Source of the DNA: G965197005 sp965197005
GTDB taxonomy: Bacteria; Pseudomonadota; Gammaproteobacteria; Pseudomonadales; Oceanobacteraceae
DNA length: 64,000 nucleotides
Assembly: GCA_965197005.1 (NCBI GenBank)
Contig: OZ239982.1
Location: forward strand, 62,001-126,000
Reading direction: 5' to 3'
The position numbers and the translations under genes were made by a program. Every line of letters starts with the position of its first letter. Position 1 is the stretch's first letter. The notes below the pieces were generated by a model, which saw nothing but the letters and a program-made list of their open reading frames with translations, did no database searches and was not told the origin of the DNA. This document shows, one piece after another, positions 25,719 to 34,797 of the stretch.

Positions 25719-28574
25719 ATGAAAATAAAACTAATAATTGCATTACCTATTTTAGCTATGACCTTATCTGCTTGTGAAGATAAAAAGGCCTATGATCGGG
25801 TGGCAAAAAAAGCACCAGACCCTTTTACTACAGAAATAAAACGTGGTGCAGATGGCATGCCTATTGGTACACCATCTGGCTTTGCGGTTATCTTTAACCT
25901 TGAAACTGCAGTGCCAGAAATTCCTATCGTTGCTGATTTTTTGACCGCATATCCAACGCAAGCAGATGGTAAAACCGCCATCAATAAAGATGATGCAGAT
26001 GGGACGCTATATATGGAGTGTCAAGATACTCGCCAAGGGAATACCTATATTAACTGTTCTAGCGTTTTTGCTCAGCAAATGAAGCAAACTAACCAAGATG
26101 ATAAAACGGGTAAACGAATTTTAGCCGATGATGGGCAAACCAAGGTTAACTTTTTATTGGACGCAAATGGTGCTCCACAAACCAGTACGCCAATTATGGT
26201 TAATGGGGTAGAAGTATTCCCCGGTTATAACCCTGTTTACAGTGCCATTGATGATTTAGATGGGTTTTCAACCATTGCGCCATTTGATGTGCCTTTAACA
26301 CGCTCTATTGATGCCAGTAGCTTAGCAGGTAACTGGTATATTGTGCCTGTTAATTACGGTACGCAAAGCCCTAAAACAGGGGAACCAAACCGTAATGACC
26401 CTCTTGCTAAGCCTAATAAACCGATTAAAGTACAAGCGTCGGTGGTTTCTCATAGTAGTTTTGGCAGTATTAAAAATAACGTATTGCGTTTTACGCCCAT
26501 CTCGCCACTAGAGGCGGATACTCGTTATTTATTGGTACTAACAACAGGTATAAAAGATACCACTGGGCAAAGTTTGGCCTTGCCTGAAGGGTATGCATTT
26601 TTAAATTCTAACAAGCCTTTTCCTCCTGGCTCTAACCCTGCGGCACAGGCGGCACGTTCTGCGGTAAAAGATTGGATGTTGTTGGCTACTGCCTTAATGT
26701 TAGATAAAGGGCGTTCATTAAGTAATATTTCTATGTCTTATACCTTTGTAACAGGCGGTAAAGCCACCGTTATGCAGGCGATAAGCAATCCTTCAACGGT
26801 TGCTAGATTAGATAAAGCACCAGATAGTGCGCCTAAAGCTCGCCCTGTTGATTTTACCAGCAGTAAAGTGCTTAAGCTAAAAGAGATTAAAAAGTTTAAA
26901 ACAGCAGGTTATCAAGCTGCCTTTACCACTGGCAGTATTGAGCTACCTTATTACTTGCAGATGCCTAAAAATGCCAATACCAATGTTGCAAATGGCCAGG
27001 ATCAATTCTACGAAGATCATAATGGTGGTAGTGGTAATGGTTATGCTTCATGTGTGGAAGAAGAAACCAAGCAACGTCCAGTAAAAAAACCGGGTCAATT
27101 GCTAGACCCCCCTAGTGAATGGCATGGTACAGGCACAATACTTAACCCTCATTGTCGTCAAAGTGAGCTGAGTGCCGCTAATATTTTGTTAAGTGAGTGG
27201 CAAGCCGATGACAGTTTACGCTTTTTTAATCCACGCAAAGATCCAAAGGATAAAGATGGCAGACCTGTATCACGTAAAGTGACTAACTTCTTCCCATTCC
27301 CTAAAGAATATTCTGCCAATGGCAAGGTCTTAAAACGTAATAGCAACTTACAGGTAGTAATTCCTCAAGGTGCTTGCAGCAAGCCTGCTACAGGTTGGAA
27401 AACAGTTATTTACCAGCATGATTTATTTGAAAGCCGTATGCATGATAACAGCATAAAATTTGCAGAAAAAATGGCTGCTAACTGTATAGCAACCCTTGCC
27501 ATTGATTTGCCCTTACATGGCTTAATGCCGAATGTAAGTTCAGGCTTTGAATTATTAGGTAATGATATTCCGTTACTTGCCTATAGTAACTGGTCAAAAA
27601 CAGGGCTTAAAGTGGGTGACTTGGGTTCTGCAATGGGTGGTTTTGTTGGTATCAGAGACAGCTTTTTAGGTAAATTTGCAGGAGATATGAGCAAAAAATC
27701 TTCAGAAAATGAAGCAATTAAACTGCTTACTCGTCGTGCCACTGAAGAGCGTTACTTTGGCTTAACCAAAGAGCCTAATATGGGTGAGATTGGTTATGAA
27801 GATAAAAAATGGAATACCACCATTGGCTTTAAGGTGAAAGTGAAAGGCAAAGATTATCAGTTCCCTAATTTTGTGCCACAAGCAGCAAGCCAAGAGTATG
27901 GTACATCAGGTAGCTTATTCTTAAACTTCCTGCATTTTCAAACCCTGCGTGACAATATGCGCCAAGCGGTGTTAGACCTGCTTAATCTAAATGCCAGCAT
28001 TGCCCGCATTGATTATGACAATGACGGACAAGCAGATTTTGATACCACAAACCTACAGTTTGTAGGTAAAGGTATGGGCGCAATCATTGGTAGCGAGTTT
28101 GTTGCACTAAATAACGCCAATGTTGATTTACCTGTCATTAAAAAAGTGGCATTAATTGATGCGTTAGGTGGCTTAGGTGCTTGGTTGCGTACTTCGCCAT
28201 TAGGTAAAGATATGGTTGATTTTTACAGCAAACTAGAGCCTGTATTGGCCGATGTAAGCTGTAAAAAAGATTGTACCGCCAGTCTTAAAGCTAAGCCTAA
28301 TGCGGCTAAAGACAGCACTGATTACAACACACTGATGTATATGTTTCAGGCAAGTTTAGATAGCATTGATCCTCTTAATTATGTGGATTTAATCAAAAAT
28401 AATATTGCAGACTTGAAGCTATATAAAAGTAACAACCCTAATTATCCTGCCGCTAATGCTGAATTTAGCTACACAGGTACTGATGAATTTGCTAAACGCC
28501 TAGGAAAAAGTGCGCCTAAGGCCAAAGGTATTGATGCCATTCGTACAGAGATTGTTGATTATTTGACAAAATAA
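25719..28574 (+). CDS. VolA/Pla-1-type surface lipase-like lipoprotein with altered active site
   Basis: A 951-residue lipoprotein with the lipobox LSAC (lipidation at Cys19). The N-terminal half resembles the bacterial virulence-factor lipase N-terminal domain (RFTPISPLEADTRYLLVLTTG). The C-terminal half is alpha/beta-hydrolase-like (ATLAIDLPLHG; NLQFVGKGMGAIIGSEFVAL). In active relatives the nucleophile elbow is G-x-S-x-G; here it reads GKGMG, with no serine. The usual oxyanion HG after YQ is HD (VIYQHDLFES). It may therefore be inactive as a lipase or bind lipids only. It lies 11 bp after a FadL gene. A mature-part Asn/Asp/Lys-rich surface is expected for a surface-exposed lipoprotein. Confidence 0.78.
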   Translation: MKIKLIIALPILAMTLSACEDKKAYDRVAKKAPDPFTTEIKRGADGMPIGTPSGFAVIFNLETAVPEIPIVADFLTAYPTQADGKTAINKDDADGTLYMECQDTRQGNTYINCSSVFAQQMKQTNQDDKTGKRILADDGQTKVNFLLDANGAPQTSTPIMVNGVEVFPGYNPVYSAIDDLDGFSTIAPFDVPLTRSIDASSLAGNWYIVPVNYGTQSPKTGEPNRNDPLAKPNKPIKVQASVVSHSSFGSIKNNVLRFTPISPLEADTRYLLVLTTGIKDTTGQSLALPEGYAFLNSNKPFPPGSNPAAQAARSAVKDWMLLATALMLDKGRSLSNISMSYTFVTGGKATVMQAISNPSTVARLDKAPDSAPKARPVDFTSSKVLKLKEIKKFKTAGYQAAFTTGSIELPYYLQMPKNANTNVANGQDQFYEDHNGGSGNGYASCVEEETKQRPVKKPGQLLDPPSEWHGTGTILNPHCRQSELSAANILLSEWQADDSLRFFNPRKDPKDKDGRPVSRKVTNFFPFPKEYSANGKVLKRNSNLQVVIPQGACSKPATGWKTVIYQHDLFESRMHDNSIKFAEKMAANCIATLAIDLPLHGLMPNVSSGFELLGNDIPLLAYSNWSKTGLKVGDLGSAMGGFVGIRDSFLGKFAGDMSKKSSENEAIKLLTRRATEERYFGLTKEPNMGEIGYEDKKWNTTIGFKVKVKGKDYQFPNFVPQAASQEYGTSGSLFLNFLHFQTLRDNMRQAVLDLLNLNASIARIDYDNDGQADFDTTNLQFVGKGMGAIIGSEFVALNNANVDLPVIKKVALIDALGGLGAWLRTSPLGKDMVDFYSKLEPVLADVSCKKDCTASLKAKPNAAKDSTDYNTLMYMFQASLDSIDPLNYVDLIKNNIADLKLYKSNNPNYPAANAEFSYTGTDEFAKRLGKSAPKAKGIDAIRTEIVDYLTK

Positions 28575-28592
28575 TTCATTGGCAATATGTAT

Positions 28593-28622
28593 AAGCGCAC
28601 CACATAAGGTGCGCTTTTTTTT
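28593..28622 (+). terminator. Rho-independent terminator of the FadL operon
   Basis: AAGCGCACC (28593-28601), loop ACATAA, GGTGCGCTT (28608-28616), then a T run to 28622. It begins 18 bp after the lipase-like stop codon. Confidence 0.92.
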
Positions 28623-28775
28623 GTGTGTGTAATCAGTGCAATCAAACCAAGCTAGCGGTTATGCCTTATTTTCTCGTATTTAATTTGCTTTTTAAGCGGT
28701 GGCTAAGTTAAAAAATAGGGAGTTATTGAGGAAAATTGATTGTTTATAAGTCAGCTTGATGCTGTTGATTAAAAG

Positions 28776-28852
<77 letters not shown>

Positions 28853-28866
28853 TCAAAGAGGTGCAA

Positions 28867-28895
28867 ATCATACGCTTAGGCATCTGACTAGTCAA
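28867..28895 (-). promoter_or_regulatory. Promoter of tRNA-fMet
   Basis: On the minus strand, TTGACT (28895-28890), a 17-bp spacer and TATGAT (28872-28867). The -10 ends 14 bp before the mature tRNA 5' end. Confidence 0.75.
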
Positions 28896-28913
28896 GTTGT
28901 TTTTTGGCTTTAT

Positions 28914-29546
28914 TTAAATTTCACGGTATAAAATATTAATTTTCAGCGCTTTGTCAAAATCTAAAATAGGTGGAAACGTTTGATTTTCTTGGGTTGCTAG
29001 GCAATGTAATGAGTAGGGTAGATGAGTAGATACTTGCTTAGGTTCTGCCAAGAGGCATTCAGGTGTTTGTAAAATGAGTTTTTGTAAGCTCTGATGACTA
29101 CTAATATCATAGAGTAAATCACTGGCGAGTAATAAATCTACAGGTTGCTGCTGCCAGTTATATAATGTTTGATGATTTAACGCTGCATTAAGATGAGCGG
29201 CATGCAGGGCTAATGGGTCTAAATCATGCACATACACAGATTTTGCGCCTGCTAGGGCGGCACTGATTGCTACTAAGCCTGAGCCAGTGCCCAAATCTAG
29301 TACCACTTTATTTTTAACTAAATATGGGTGGTGTTGAATGAAAGTTGCTAGAGCACGTCCTGCTGCCCATGCAAATGCCCAATAAGGCATGTTTTGCCAT
29401 AGGTTATTAATGGCATTGGGGGTTAAATAGATGTCGTTAATTGCTTGCGCTTGTATTAGATTTAGCTGTATGTCATGGAGGCAAACCTGTTGTAGCTGGC
29501 TATTGCCCATATATTTTGCTAGGTGTTCATTAAGTTGAGTAAGCAT
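28914..29546 (-). CDS. Class I SAM methyltransferase (COG3897-like)
   Basis: A 210-residue protein with the SAM-binding motif VVLDLGTGSGLVAISAALAG, an acidic loop end (VYVHDLDPLAL) and the post-motif LLLASDLLYD. The N-terminal NLWQNMPYWAFAWAAGRALA segment is characteristic of the nicotinamide N-methyltransferase-like/ETFB-lysine-methyltransferase group. A protein-lysine substrate is possible but unproven. It is the last gene of the leftward parA-tatD-methyltransferase set, 2 bp after tatD. Confidence 0.8.
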   Translation of the reverse strand: MLTQLNEHLAKYMGNSQLQQVCLHDIQLNLIQAQAINDIYLTPNAINNLWQNMPYWAFAWAAGRALATFIQHHPYLVKNKVVLDLGTGSGLVAISAALAGAKSVYVHDLDPLALHAAHLNAALNHQTLYNWQQQPVDLLLASDLLYDISSHQSLQKLILQTPECLLAEPKQVSTHLPYSLHCLATQENQTFPPILDFDKALKINILYREI

Positions 29547-29548
29547 GT

Positions 29549-30322
29549 TTAATCTCGCATAAATAGGTTATGCCATTGTTGTTCTAAGGTACTTGCAACC
29601 TGTGCTAAAGGTTGTTTTTTAAGGTGTGCTAATATTTGTGCATAAAGTGCGATAAAGGCAGGGCTGCTGTTGTTTTTTGCAAAGTCAGGTGGCATATCTG
29701 GTGCGTCTGTTTCTAACATAAAGGCATCAACAGGTAGGCTTTGAATAAGCTGCTGTAAACGCCAGTTGTTGTTTTTTCCAATTAGCCCTCCAATGCCAAG
29801 TTTAAAATTAAGTGCAAGGTAATTTTTGGCTTGCTCAAGGTTGCCTGAAAAGCCGTGTATGATGCCACCATAATTAAATTGCTTATTTTTAAGGGTGCTA
29901 ATAATCTGTTGATGGGTTTTAACGGCATGGATGATAAGTGGCAACTGGTGTTGCTTTGCAAGCTCTATTTGTGCTTCAAAAAAGTACCACTGTTGCTTTT
30001 TTTGCAGCTCGTTTGTGTTGCGAAAATCCAATCCACATTCGCCAATGGCTAAGGGCTTATGTTGTTGGCATAATTTGCTTAGGCGTTCAATATCTTGCTT
30101 TTGATGTTCAGTTAAAAAGTAAGGGTGTAAGCCATAGGCATAGTGCCAAGGTTTAGATGCACAAAAATCGGCTAATGTTAGGGCTTGTTGATAACTGATG
30201 GCAGGAATTAATAAACGCTGTACACCTAAATGTTGCGCTATTTGCCACTCTTTTTCTCGCACATTGGCAAAAGCACTAAAGTCAAAATGACAGTGACTGT
30301 CGCTGAGAAATAGACCGCTCAT
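29549..30322 (-). CDS. TatD-family metal-dependent hydrolase
   Basis: A 257-residue TIM-barrel hydrolase with the N-terminal metal motif DSHCHFD and the central IGECGLDF (Glu ligand). Later ligands are His in PLIIHA and GIIHGFSG, and ETDAPDMPP near the end. TatD proteins are DNases/exonucleases in some studies. It is closest in type to YjjV/YcfH relatives, which I cannot separate here. Its start overlaps the ParA stop by 4 bp (ATGA). Confidence 0.88.
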   Translation of the reverse strand: MSGLFLSDSHCHFDFSAFANVREKEWQIAQHLGVQRLLIPAISYQQALTLADFCASKPWHYAYGLHPYFLTEHQKQDIERLSKLCQQHKPLAIGECGLDFRNTNELQKKQQWYFFEAQIELAKQHQLPLIIHAVKTHQQIISTLKNKQFNYGGIIHGFSGNLEQAKNYLALNFKLGIGGLIGKNNNWRLQQLIQSLPVDAFMLETDAPDMPPDFAKNNSSPAFIALYAQILAHLKKQPLAQVASTLEQQWHNLFMRD

Positions 30323-31056
30323 TTTATTTTTAGTTTGGGTTTAAGCTCTAGCCATAGGTTGTGATAGGCTTTTGCTAGCATAACAGGCGGCTTTAGGCTA
30401 ACAATCGGCATACGTTGTTGTAACATGCGCTCAGCACTGGTGGAGTAGCCAATTTGACTGAGGAGCAGCTCAGGGTAGGCATTGGCTTGTTGGGTAAGCC
30501 AGTCGCTATGTGCTTTTTTGCGTTTATCTAGCATGCTAATAAAAGGGAGCCATTGTTGTTTTTTTACCCAGTCTAGGTGTGCTTTAATATTATCGTAAGC
30601 TAACACAGAGAGTTTTGATGGCTGTATGGGAACTAGAATTTTATCTGTCGCTTGTAGTATGCCTTCAATGGCAGGTGTGAGTGCTGGAGGACAGTCGATA
30701 AAAAGCAGTTCGTAGTCTTCGGATAAGACACTCATTAGGCGAGTCATTTGTTTGCGGGCGGCACTTTTTGAATCTACATCTTGATGCAGTTTGCGTAAGG
30801 ATAAATCCCCTGCAATCACGTCTAGTTTTTTAATGTTGCTGGTTTTAATAAAGCGACCAATGGGTTTGTCTTCAGCCCAGATTTTTTCCTGCTTTTTTTG
30901 GGTGTCAATTCCAAGCAGCCAACTGGCAGAGCCTTGTGGGTCTAAGTCCCAAAGTAGCGTATGAATGCCACTTTGAGCAGCACTTGCGGCTAAGTTAACT
31001 GCCGTTGTGGTTTTGCCAACACCACCTTTTAATTGAAAAACAGCTAATGAGCGCAT
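30319..31056 (-). CDS. ParA-family ATPase without ParB partner
   Basis: A 245-residue protein with a deviant Walker A motif KGGVGKTTTAVN (residues ~9-20), a switch DLDPQGSASW and the Walker B-like LLFIDCPPAL. No parB or parS-like site is next to it; instead it is the first gene of an operon with tatD and a methyltransferase. Orphan ParA proteins position cargo such as chemoreceptor arrays or pili, but the cargo here is unknown. Confidence 0.85.
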   Translation of the reverse strand: MRSLAVFQLKGGVGKTTTAVNLAASAAQSGIHTLLWDLDPQGSASWLLGIDTQKKQEKIWAEDKPIGRFIKTSNIKKLDVIAGDLSLRKLHQDVDSKSAARKQMTRLMSVLSEDYELLFIDCPPALTPAIEGILQATDKILVPIQPSKLSVLAYDNIKAHLDWVKKQQWLPFISMLDKRKKAHSDWLTQQANAYPELLLSQIGYSTSAERMLQQRMPIVSLKPPVMLAKAYHNLWLELKPKLKIK

Positions 31057-31304
31057 GGGGTTCCTTTAATTAATGGATATAGGGTTGCTGATAGTTAGAT
31101 AATACGCTTTTTATAAGTAAAGTTCAGTGTTAATTTTTTAAAAAATAATGTTTGGATATATTTTTGTCATAAAATAAATTTGCATTACCTCTGCAGTGGC
31201 GTAGATGCAGATTTAAAAGCCGCATAATATTAGTAAACTTAGCTGGAAGTCTTGGGCAACAAGCGATACACTTCTTAGCTTTCTCTTAATAGCCTGAATT
31301 TAAT

Positions 31305-33251
31305 ATGTTTGATTCTTCTACATTAGCGCAGCTTAAAAATTTAAAAGCGGATATTTATAACAGCACACCAAGATATACTGGCGTGGTAAAAAGCACTCAG
31401 GGTCGTTATGGCTTTGCCGTCACGGAATCGGGGGCATCTTTTTTTCTGGCTCCTGAGGAGATGGATAAGGTTTTTCCTTTTGATGAAATTGATTTTAAGG
31501 TGGTTACGGATACTAAAGGCAAGCAAAAGGCCATTATTGAAAAATTACAAAGCACTTCAATTTCAGAGCTTTGGGGAACGTATCAGGTGCGTGGTAAAGG
31601 TCATTTTATTGAGGCTGATACCAATATTGGGCAACGTTGGGTGTTTATTCCTCCTAATGCGCGTAAAAATGCCAAAGCAGGGGATTTCATTTATGCCAAG
31701 CTGAAACAACACCCATATCCTAGCGGGCGTGCTCAAGCTGAAATTATTGAGGTGTTTGGCGCACCAGAAAAACCTCAAGTTGAGCAGCAGTTTATGCTGC
31801 ATAAGTATCAGATTGCCACTGACTTTTCTGCTGAGGTTATGCAGCAGGTGGCGTGTTTATTACAGCAGGGTATTGCAGCTACAGAGGATACTTTAGATTT
31901 AACTCACTTACCGTTTATTACGATTGATTCGCCTCATACTCGTGATATTGATGATGCGTTATTGGTTGAAGCGCAAACAGAAGGGTGGCGTTTGTGGGTT
32001 GCTATTGCAGACCCAGCAGCATTGATTGCAGTGGATAGTCCTTTAGATATGGCTGCTAGACAGCGTGCAACTACGGTATATATGCCTGATATGAATATGC
32101 CTATGTTACCTAGAGAGCTAAGCGAAAATCTATGCTCTTTAAGTGCAGGAGATGTGCGCCGTGCGATGGTTGCTGAATTGCATGTTAATGATGCCGGGGA
32201 TATTAGCGATGTCCAGTTGCACAATGGGTTAATCAAAAGTCAGGCTCGTTTAAATTACAATCAGGTTACAGAGTTACTTGAACAGGGTGTGGCGGAGAGT
32301 ATTGCACCCAGTTTACAAGGGCATATTATGCATCTTGATGCCTGTACTCAGGCGTTACGAGCTTATCGTCAGCAGCATTGTATTATTATGGACGAAAAAC
32401 GAGATTATAAACTGCTTACTGATGATAACGGCAAGTTGGTTGATATTTGTAAGTTAGAGCGTCATGCTGCTCATCGTGTTGTAGAAGAGTGTATGCTGGC
32501 ATCTAATAGGGCAGTGGCAGGCTGGCTTTATGCTAAACAAAAAGGTATTTATATTACCAATGCAGGCGTAAGAACCGAGCGTCAGGGAGATATGGGTAGC
32601 CTTATTCAAGAGTTGTTGGCGTTGGATAAGAAGCCTAAATTTAGCAAACTAACGTTATCTGAATATTTGGCTTTATTTAAACAGGCGCAAAATAAAAATG
32701 AGCAGTTTGATATTAGGCTAATGCTAAGTAGGCAAATGGATCGCAGCTTTCTTAATTTGGAGCCTTTGCCGCATATGGGATTGGGGTTTGCTCATTACAC
32801 AACATTTAGTTCGCCATTGCGTAAATATAATGATTTGTTGGTGCATCGTTTAATTAAAAATATTTTGGCAAGCGAACCAGTGCAACTGCCTTCACAAACG
32901 CTGCTAGATGATATTCAAGCACAGCAAAACACGGCGCGTATGGCGGCTAATCAAGTTGAGCAGTGGCTTAAATTTGATTGGCTGTTAAAGCAGCCTCAAG
33001 AGCAGTGCTATCAGGCACAGATATTTCAACTTATGCCTCATGGCTTGCGTGTGCGTTTGTTGGATTCTGGTATTGATGGTTATGTGGATTTAAATAAAGA
33101 TAAAAAATGGCAGCTAGATAACATACATATGCAGCTTTTTAATAAGAAAGTGCGTTTTAGCTTAAATCAGGAAATTAGTGTCAGTTTGCAGCAAGTAGAT
33201 AAAAGCAAACGTAATTTATTATTTAAGCTGGCAGAAAACAAGGTCAAATAA
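31305..33251 (+). CDS. rnb: RNase II-family exoribonuclease
   Basis: A 648-residue 3'-5' hydrolytic exoribonuclease. The N-terminal part has cold-shock-like RNA-binding folds (about 1-180). The RNB catalytic domain starts at the metal-binding motif TIDSPHTRDIDDALL, whose aspartates correspond to the catalytic cluster of RNase II, and runs to HYTTFSSPLRKYNDLLVHR. A C-terminal S1-like domain (QIFQLMPHGLRVRLLDSGIDGYV) follows. The length fits RNase II (about 644) rather than RNase R (over 800). It is transcribed alone, ending in a long hairpin. Confidence 0.9.
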   Translation: MFDSSTLAQLKNLKADIYNSTPRYTGVVKSTQGRYGFAVTESGASFFLAPEEMDKVFPFDEIDFKVVTDTKGKQKAIIEKLQSTSISELWGTYQVRGKGHFIEADTNIGQRWVFIPPNARKNAKAGDFIYAKLKQHPYPSGRAQAEIIEVFGAPEKPQVEQQFMLHKYQIATDFSAEVMQQVACLLQQGIAATEDTLDLTHLPFITIDSPHTRDIDDALLVEAQTEGWRLWVAIADPAALIAVDSPLDMAARQRATTVYMPDMNMPMLPRELSENLCSLSAGDVRRAMVAELHVNDAGDISDVQLHNGLIKSQARLNYNQVTELLEQGVAESIAPSLQGHIMHLDACTQALRAYRQQHCIIMDEKRDYKLLTDDNGKLVDICKLERHAAHRVVEECMLASNRAVAGWLYAKQKGIYITNAGVRTERQGDMGSLIQELLALDKKPKFSKLTLSEYLALFKQAQNKNEQFDIRLMLSRQMDRSFLNLEPLPHMGLGFAHYTTFSSPLRKYNDLLVHRLIKNILASEPVQLPSQTLLDDIQAQQNTARMAANQVEQWLKFDWLLKQPQEQCYQAQIFQLMPHGLRVRLLDSGIDGYVDLNKDKKWQLDNIHMQLFNKKVRFSLNQEISVSLQQVDKSKRNLLFKLAENKVK

Positions 33252-33270
33252 GCGTTTGCTTATTTGACCT
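33241..33270. terminator. Bidirectional hairpin between rnb and the mvaT-like gene
   Basis: AGGTCAAATAAGC (33241-33253) pairs perfectly with GCTTATTTGACCT (33258-33270) around GTTT. The rnb stop codon lies inside the stem. Both flanks have only short T tracts (GTTGTTTT on the plus side, TGTTTTC on the minus), but the position between convergent genes supports termination. Confidence 0.7.
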
Positions 33271-33276
33271 GTTGTT

Positions 33277-33720
33277 TTAAATCTTCCAGTTTTGAACGGT
33301 ATCAAAGCCATATTCTTCGAGCCAGTTTTCTAAGGCTTTTGGGTTGCGCTTTATTTTTTCAATTTTTTCTTTGCTATGGGGGTTTTGGTATACGCCAACG
33401 GCAAGTTTGGGGGTGTCAGGTAGTGCTTTTTTGCTTTTGTTTGCAACAGGGGCTTTTTTAAAATATTTGTATAGATTGCTAATGATTTTTTCTTCTGGTG
33501 CTTCTTTGCTTAATTTTTTAATCCACTTTTCAATGGCATCTGCTTGAGCAAGGTATAGGTTTTCTATATCAATTGAATTTTCTTTACATTGTTCTTGTAT
33601 GTTTTTTTCTAGTTTTTTAATTGCTTTGGATTTTTTTTCCTGTTCTATTTTTATATTTTTTAATGTTTGAATTTTATCTTCATACATTTTAATTTGCGCT
33701 TCTAAATTATGGTTTTTCAT
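33277..33720 (-). CDS. MvaT-like H-NS-family DNA-binding protein
   Basis: A 147-residue protein. The N-terminal ~60 residues are a strongly charged coiled coil (LEAQIKMYEDKIQTLKNIKIEQEKK-like), suited to oligomerisation. After a Lys-rich linker, the C-terminus reads VYQNPHSKEKIE, then NPKALENWLEEYG and DTVQNW. This closely follows the MvaT/MvaU C-terminal pattern (YKNPHTGE...NHKTLKxWKxEYG...VxxW). Such proteins silence AT-rich foreign DNA. The glycine-asparagine of the MvaT DNA-contact loop appears as Arg-Asn here. It is longer than Pseudomonas MvaT (~124). No gene symbol is assigned because of this divergence. Confidence 0.7.
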   Translation of the reverse strand: MKNHNLEAQIKMYEDKIQTLKNIKIEQEKKSKAIKKLEKNIQEQCKENSIDIENLYLAQADAIEKWIKKLSKEAPEEKIISNLYKYFKKAPVANKSKKALPDTPKLAVGVYQNPHSKEKIEKIKRNPKALENWLEEYGFDTVQNWKI

Positions 33721-33833
33721 GCTTATATTGCACCTCTTATTGGTATATAGTTGTGGTTAAATAAATGGATATTTATAGTATTATTTTATTATATTGCATG
33801 GATTTTAATTTTTAAACAAATAAGAGTGTTATT

Positions 33834-34781
33834 ATGCTGTCTTTTAGTCGTTTTTTTCCTTTATTAGCTATCTGTATATCGTTATTGGCTTGGTATAACC
33901 CTGCGCCTATTATTGGTTGGAAAGAAGCTATTGTTCCTTTATTAACTCTAATTATGTTTGCTATGGGATTGAGTTTGCATTGGCAAGATTTTAGGCGTAT
34001 CTGGCGTAATCCTAAGGCAGTTGCTTTGGGCGTGGTCTTGCAGTTCACTTTAATGCCTTTATTGGCTTTTGTGATTGCACGCAGTTTGTCTTTATCTAAT
34101 GAGTTAACATTAGGATTGTTGTTAGTGGGTAGTTGTTCTGGTGGTACAGCGTCTAACGTGATGACTTTTTTGGCAAAAGGGGATTTGGCATTGTCGGTGA
34201 GTATGACGTTGTTATCTACTTTATGGGGCGTTATTTTAACACCATATTTAGTCTGGCTATATGCACACACCAGTATTCAAATAGATCCTTTATCTATGAT
34301 GTGGAGTATTTCTAAAATGGTGATTGCTCCTGTTTTATTAGGGGTTTTATGTAATATGTTTATTCCTAAATTTGGCAAGGCATTGCAAATGTTTTTACCT
34401 GATATTGCCAGTGCAGGTATTATTATGATTATTGCTATTGTAGTGGCATTAAATGCAGATAAGTTATCAAGCGTGGGTATATTGCTGGTTTTTGCTGTTG
34501 TATTACATAATCTTTTGGGGTTGATTTTTGGATATATAGGTGCAAGATTAATGGGCTTAACAGAGGTGCAGGCACGTACTATTAGTATTGAGGTGGGTAT
34601 GCAAAATTCTGGCTTGGCAGTAGCCTTATCCCTTAAGTTTTTTGCACCTATTACGGCTTTGGCAGGTGCTTTATTTAGTGTTTGGCATAATATTAGCGGC
34701 TCTTTATTGGCAAGTTATTGGAAGTGGGATATGGATAGAAAAATGCGCCGTGCTCGCGCGCAAAAAAATAAAGCCAACTAA
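33834..34781 (+). CDS. Bile acid:sodium symporter-family (BASS) transporter
   Basis: A 315-residue protein with about ten membrane helices. Family features are LTLIMFAMGLSLHWQDF in the second helix region, a VGSCSGGTASNVMTFLAKGD motif (residues ~100-119) and GMQNSGLAVALS in the ninth helix, which line the sodium sites. Bacterial members carry organic anions such as pantoate or pyruvate; the substrate here is unknown. Transcribed alone, it ends inside a strong terminator hairpin. Confidence 0.88.
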   Translation: MLSFSRFFPLLAICISLLAWYNPAPIIGWKEAIVPLLTLIMFAMGLSLHWQDFRRIWRNPKAVALGVVLQFTLMPLLAFVIARSLSLSNELTLGLLLVGSCSGGTASNVMTFLAKGDLALSVSMTLLSTLWGVILTPYLVWLYAHTSIQIDPLSMMWSISKMVIAPVLLGVLCNMFIPKFGKALQMFLPDIASAGIIMIIAIVVALNADKLSSVGILLVFAVVLHNLLGLIFGYIGARLMGLTEVQARTISIEVGMQNSGLAVALSLKFFAPITALAGALFSVWHNISGSLLASYWKWDMDRKMRRARAQKNKAN

Positions 34782-34796
34782 TTGGCTTTATTTTTT
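34763..34796. terminator. Bidirectional rho-independent terminator
   Basis: A 15-bp perfect stem AAAAAATAAAGCCAA (34763-34777) with TTGGCTTTATTTTTT (34782-34796), loop CTAA. The stop codon of the BASS transporter is in the loop region, and the convergent M6 protease stop begins at 34798. Confidence 0.92.
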
Positions 34797-34797
34797 A

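Noticed and set aside
31190..31211. TCTGCA/TGCAGA inverted repeat between parA and rnb as a parS-like site
   Set aside because: Arms of six bases with a 10-base loop occur by chance and do not resemble parS.
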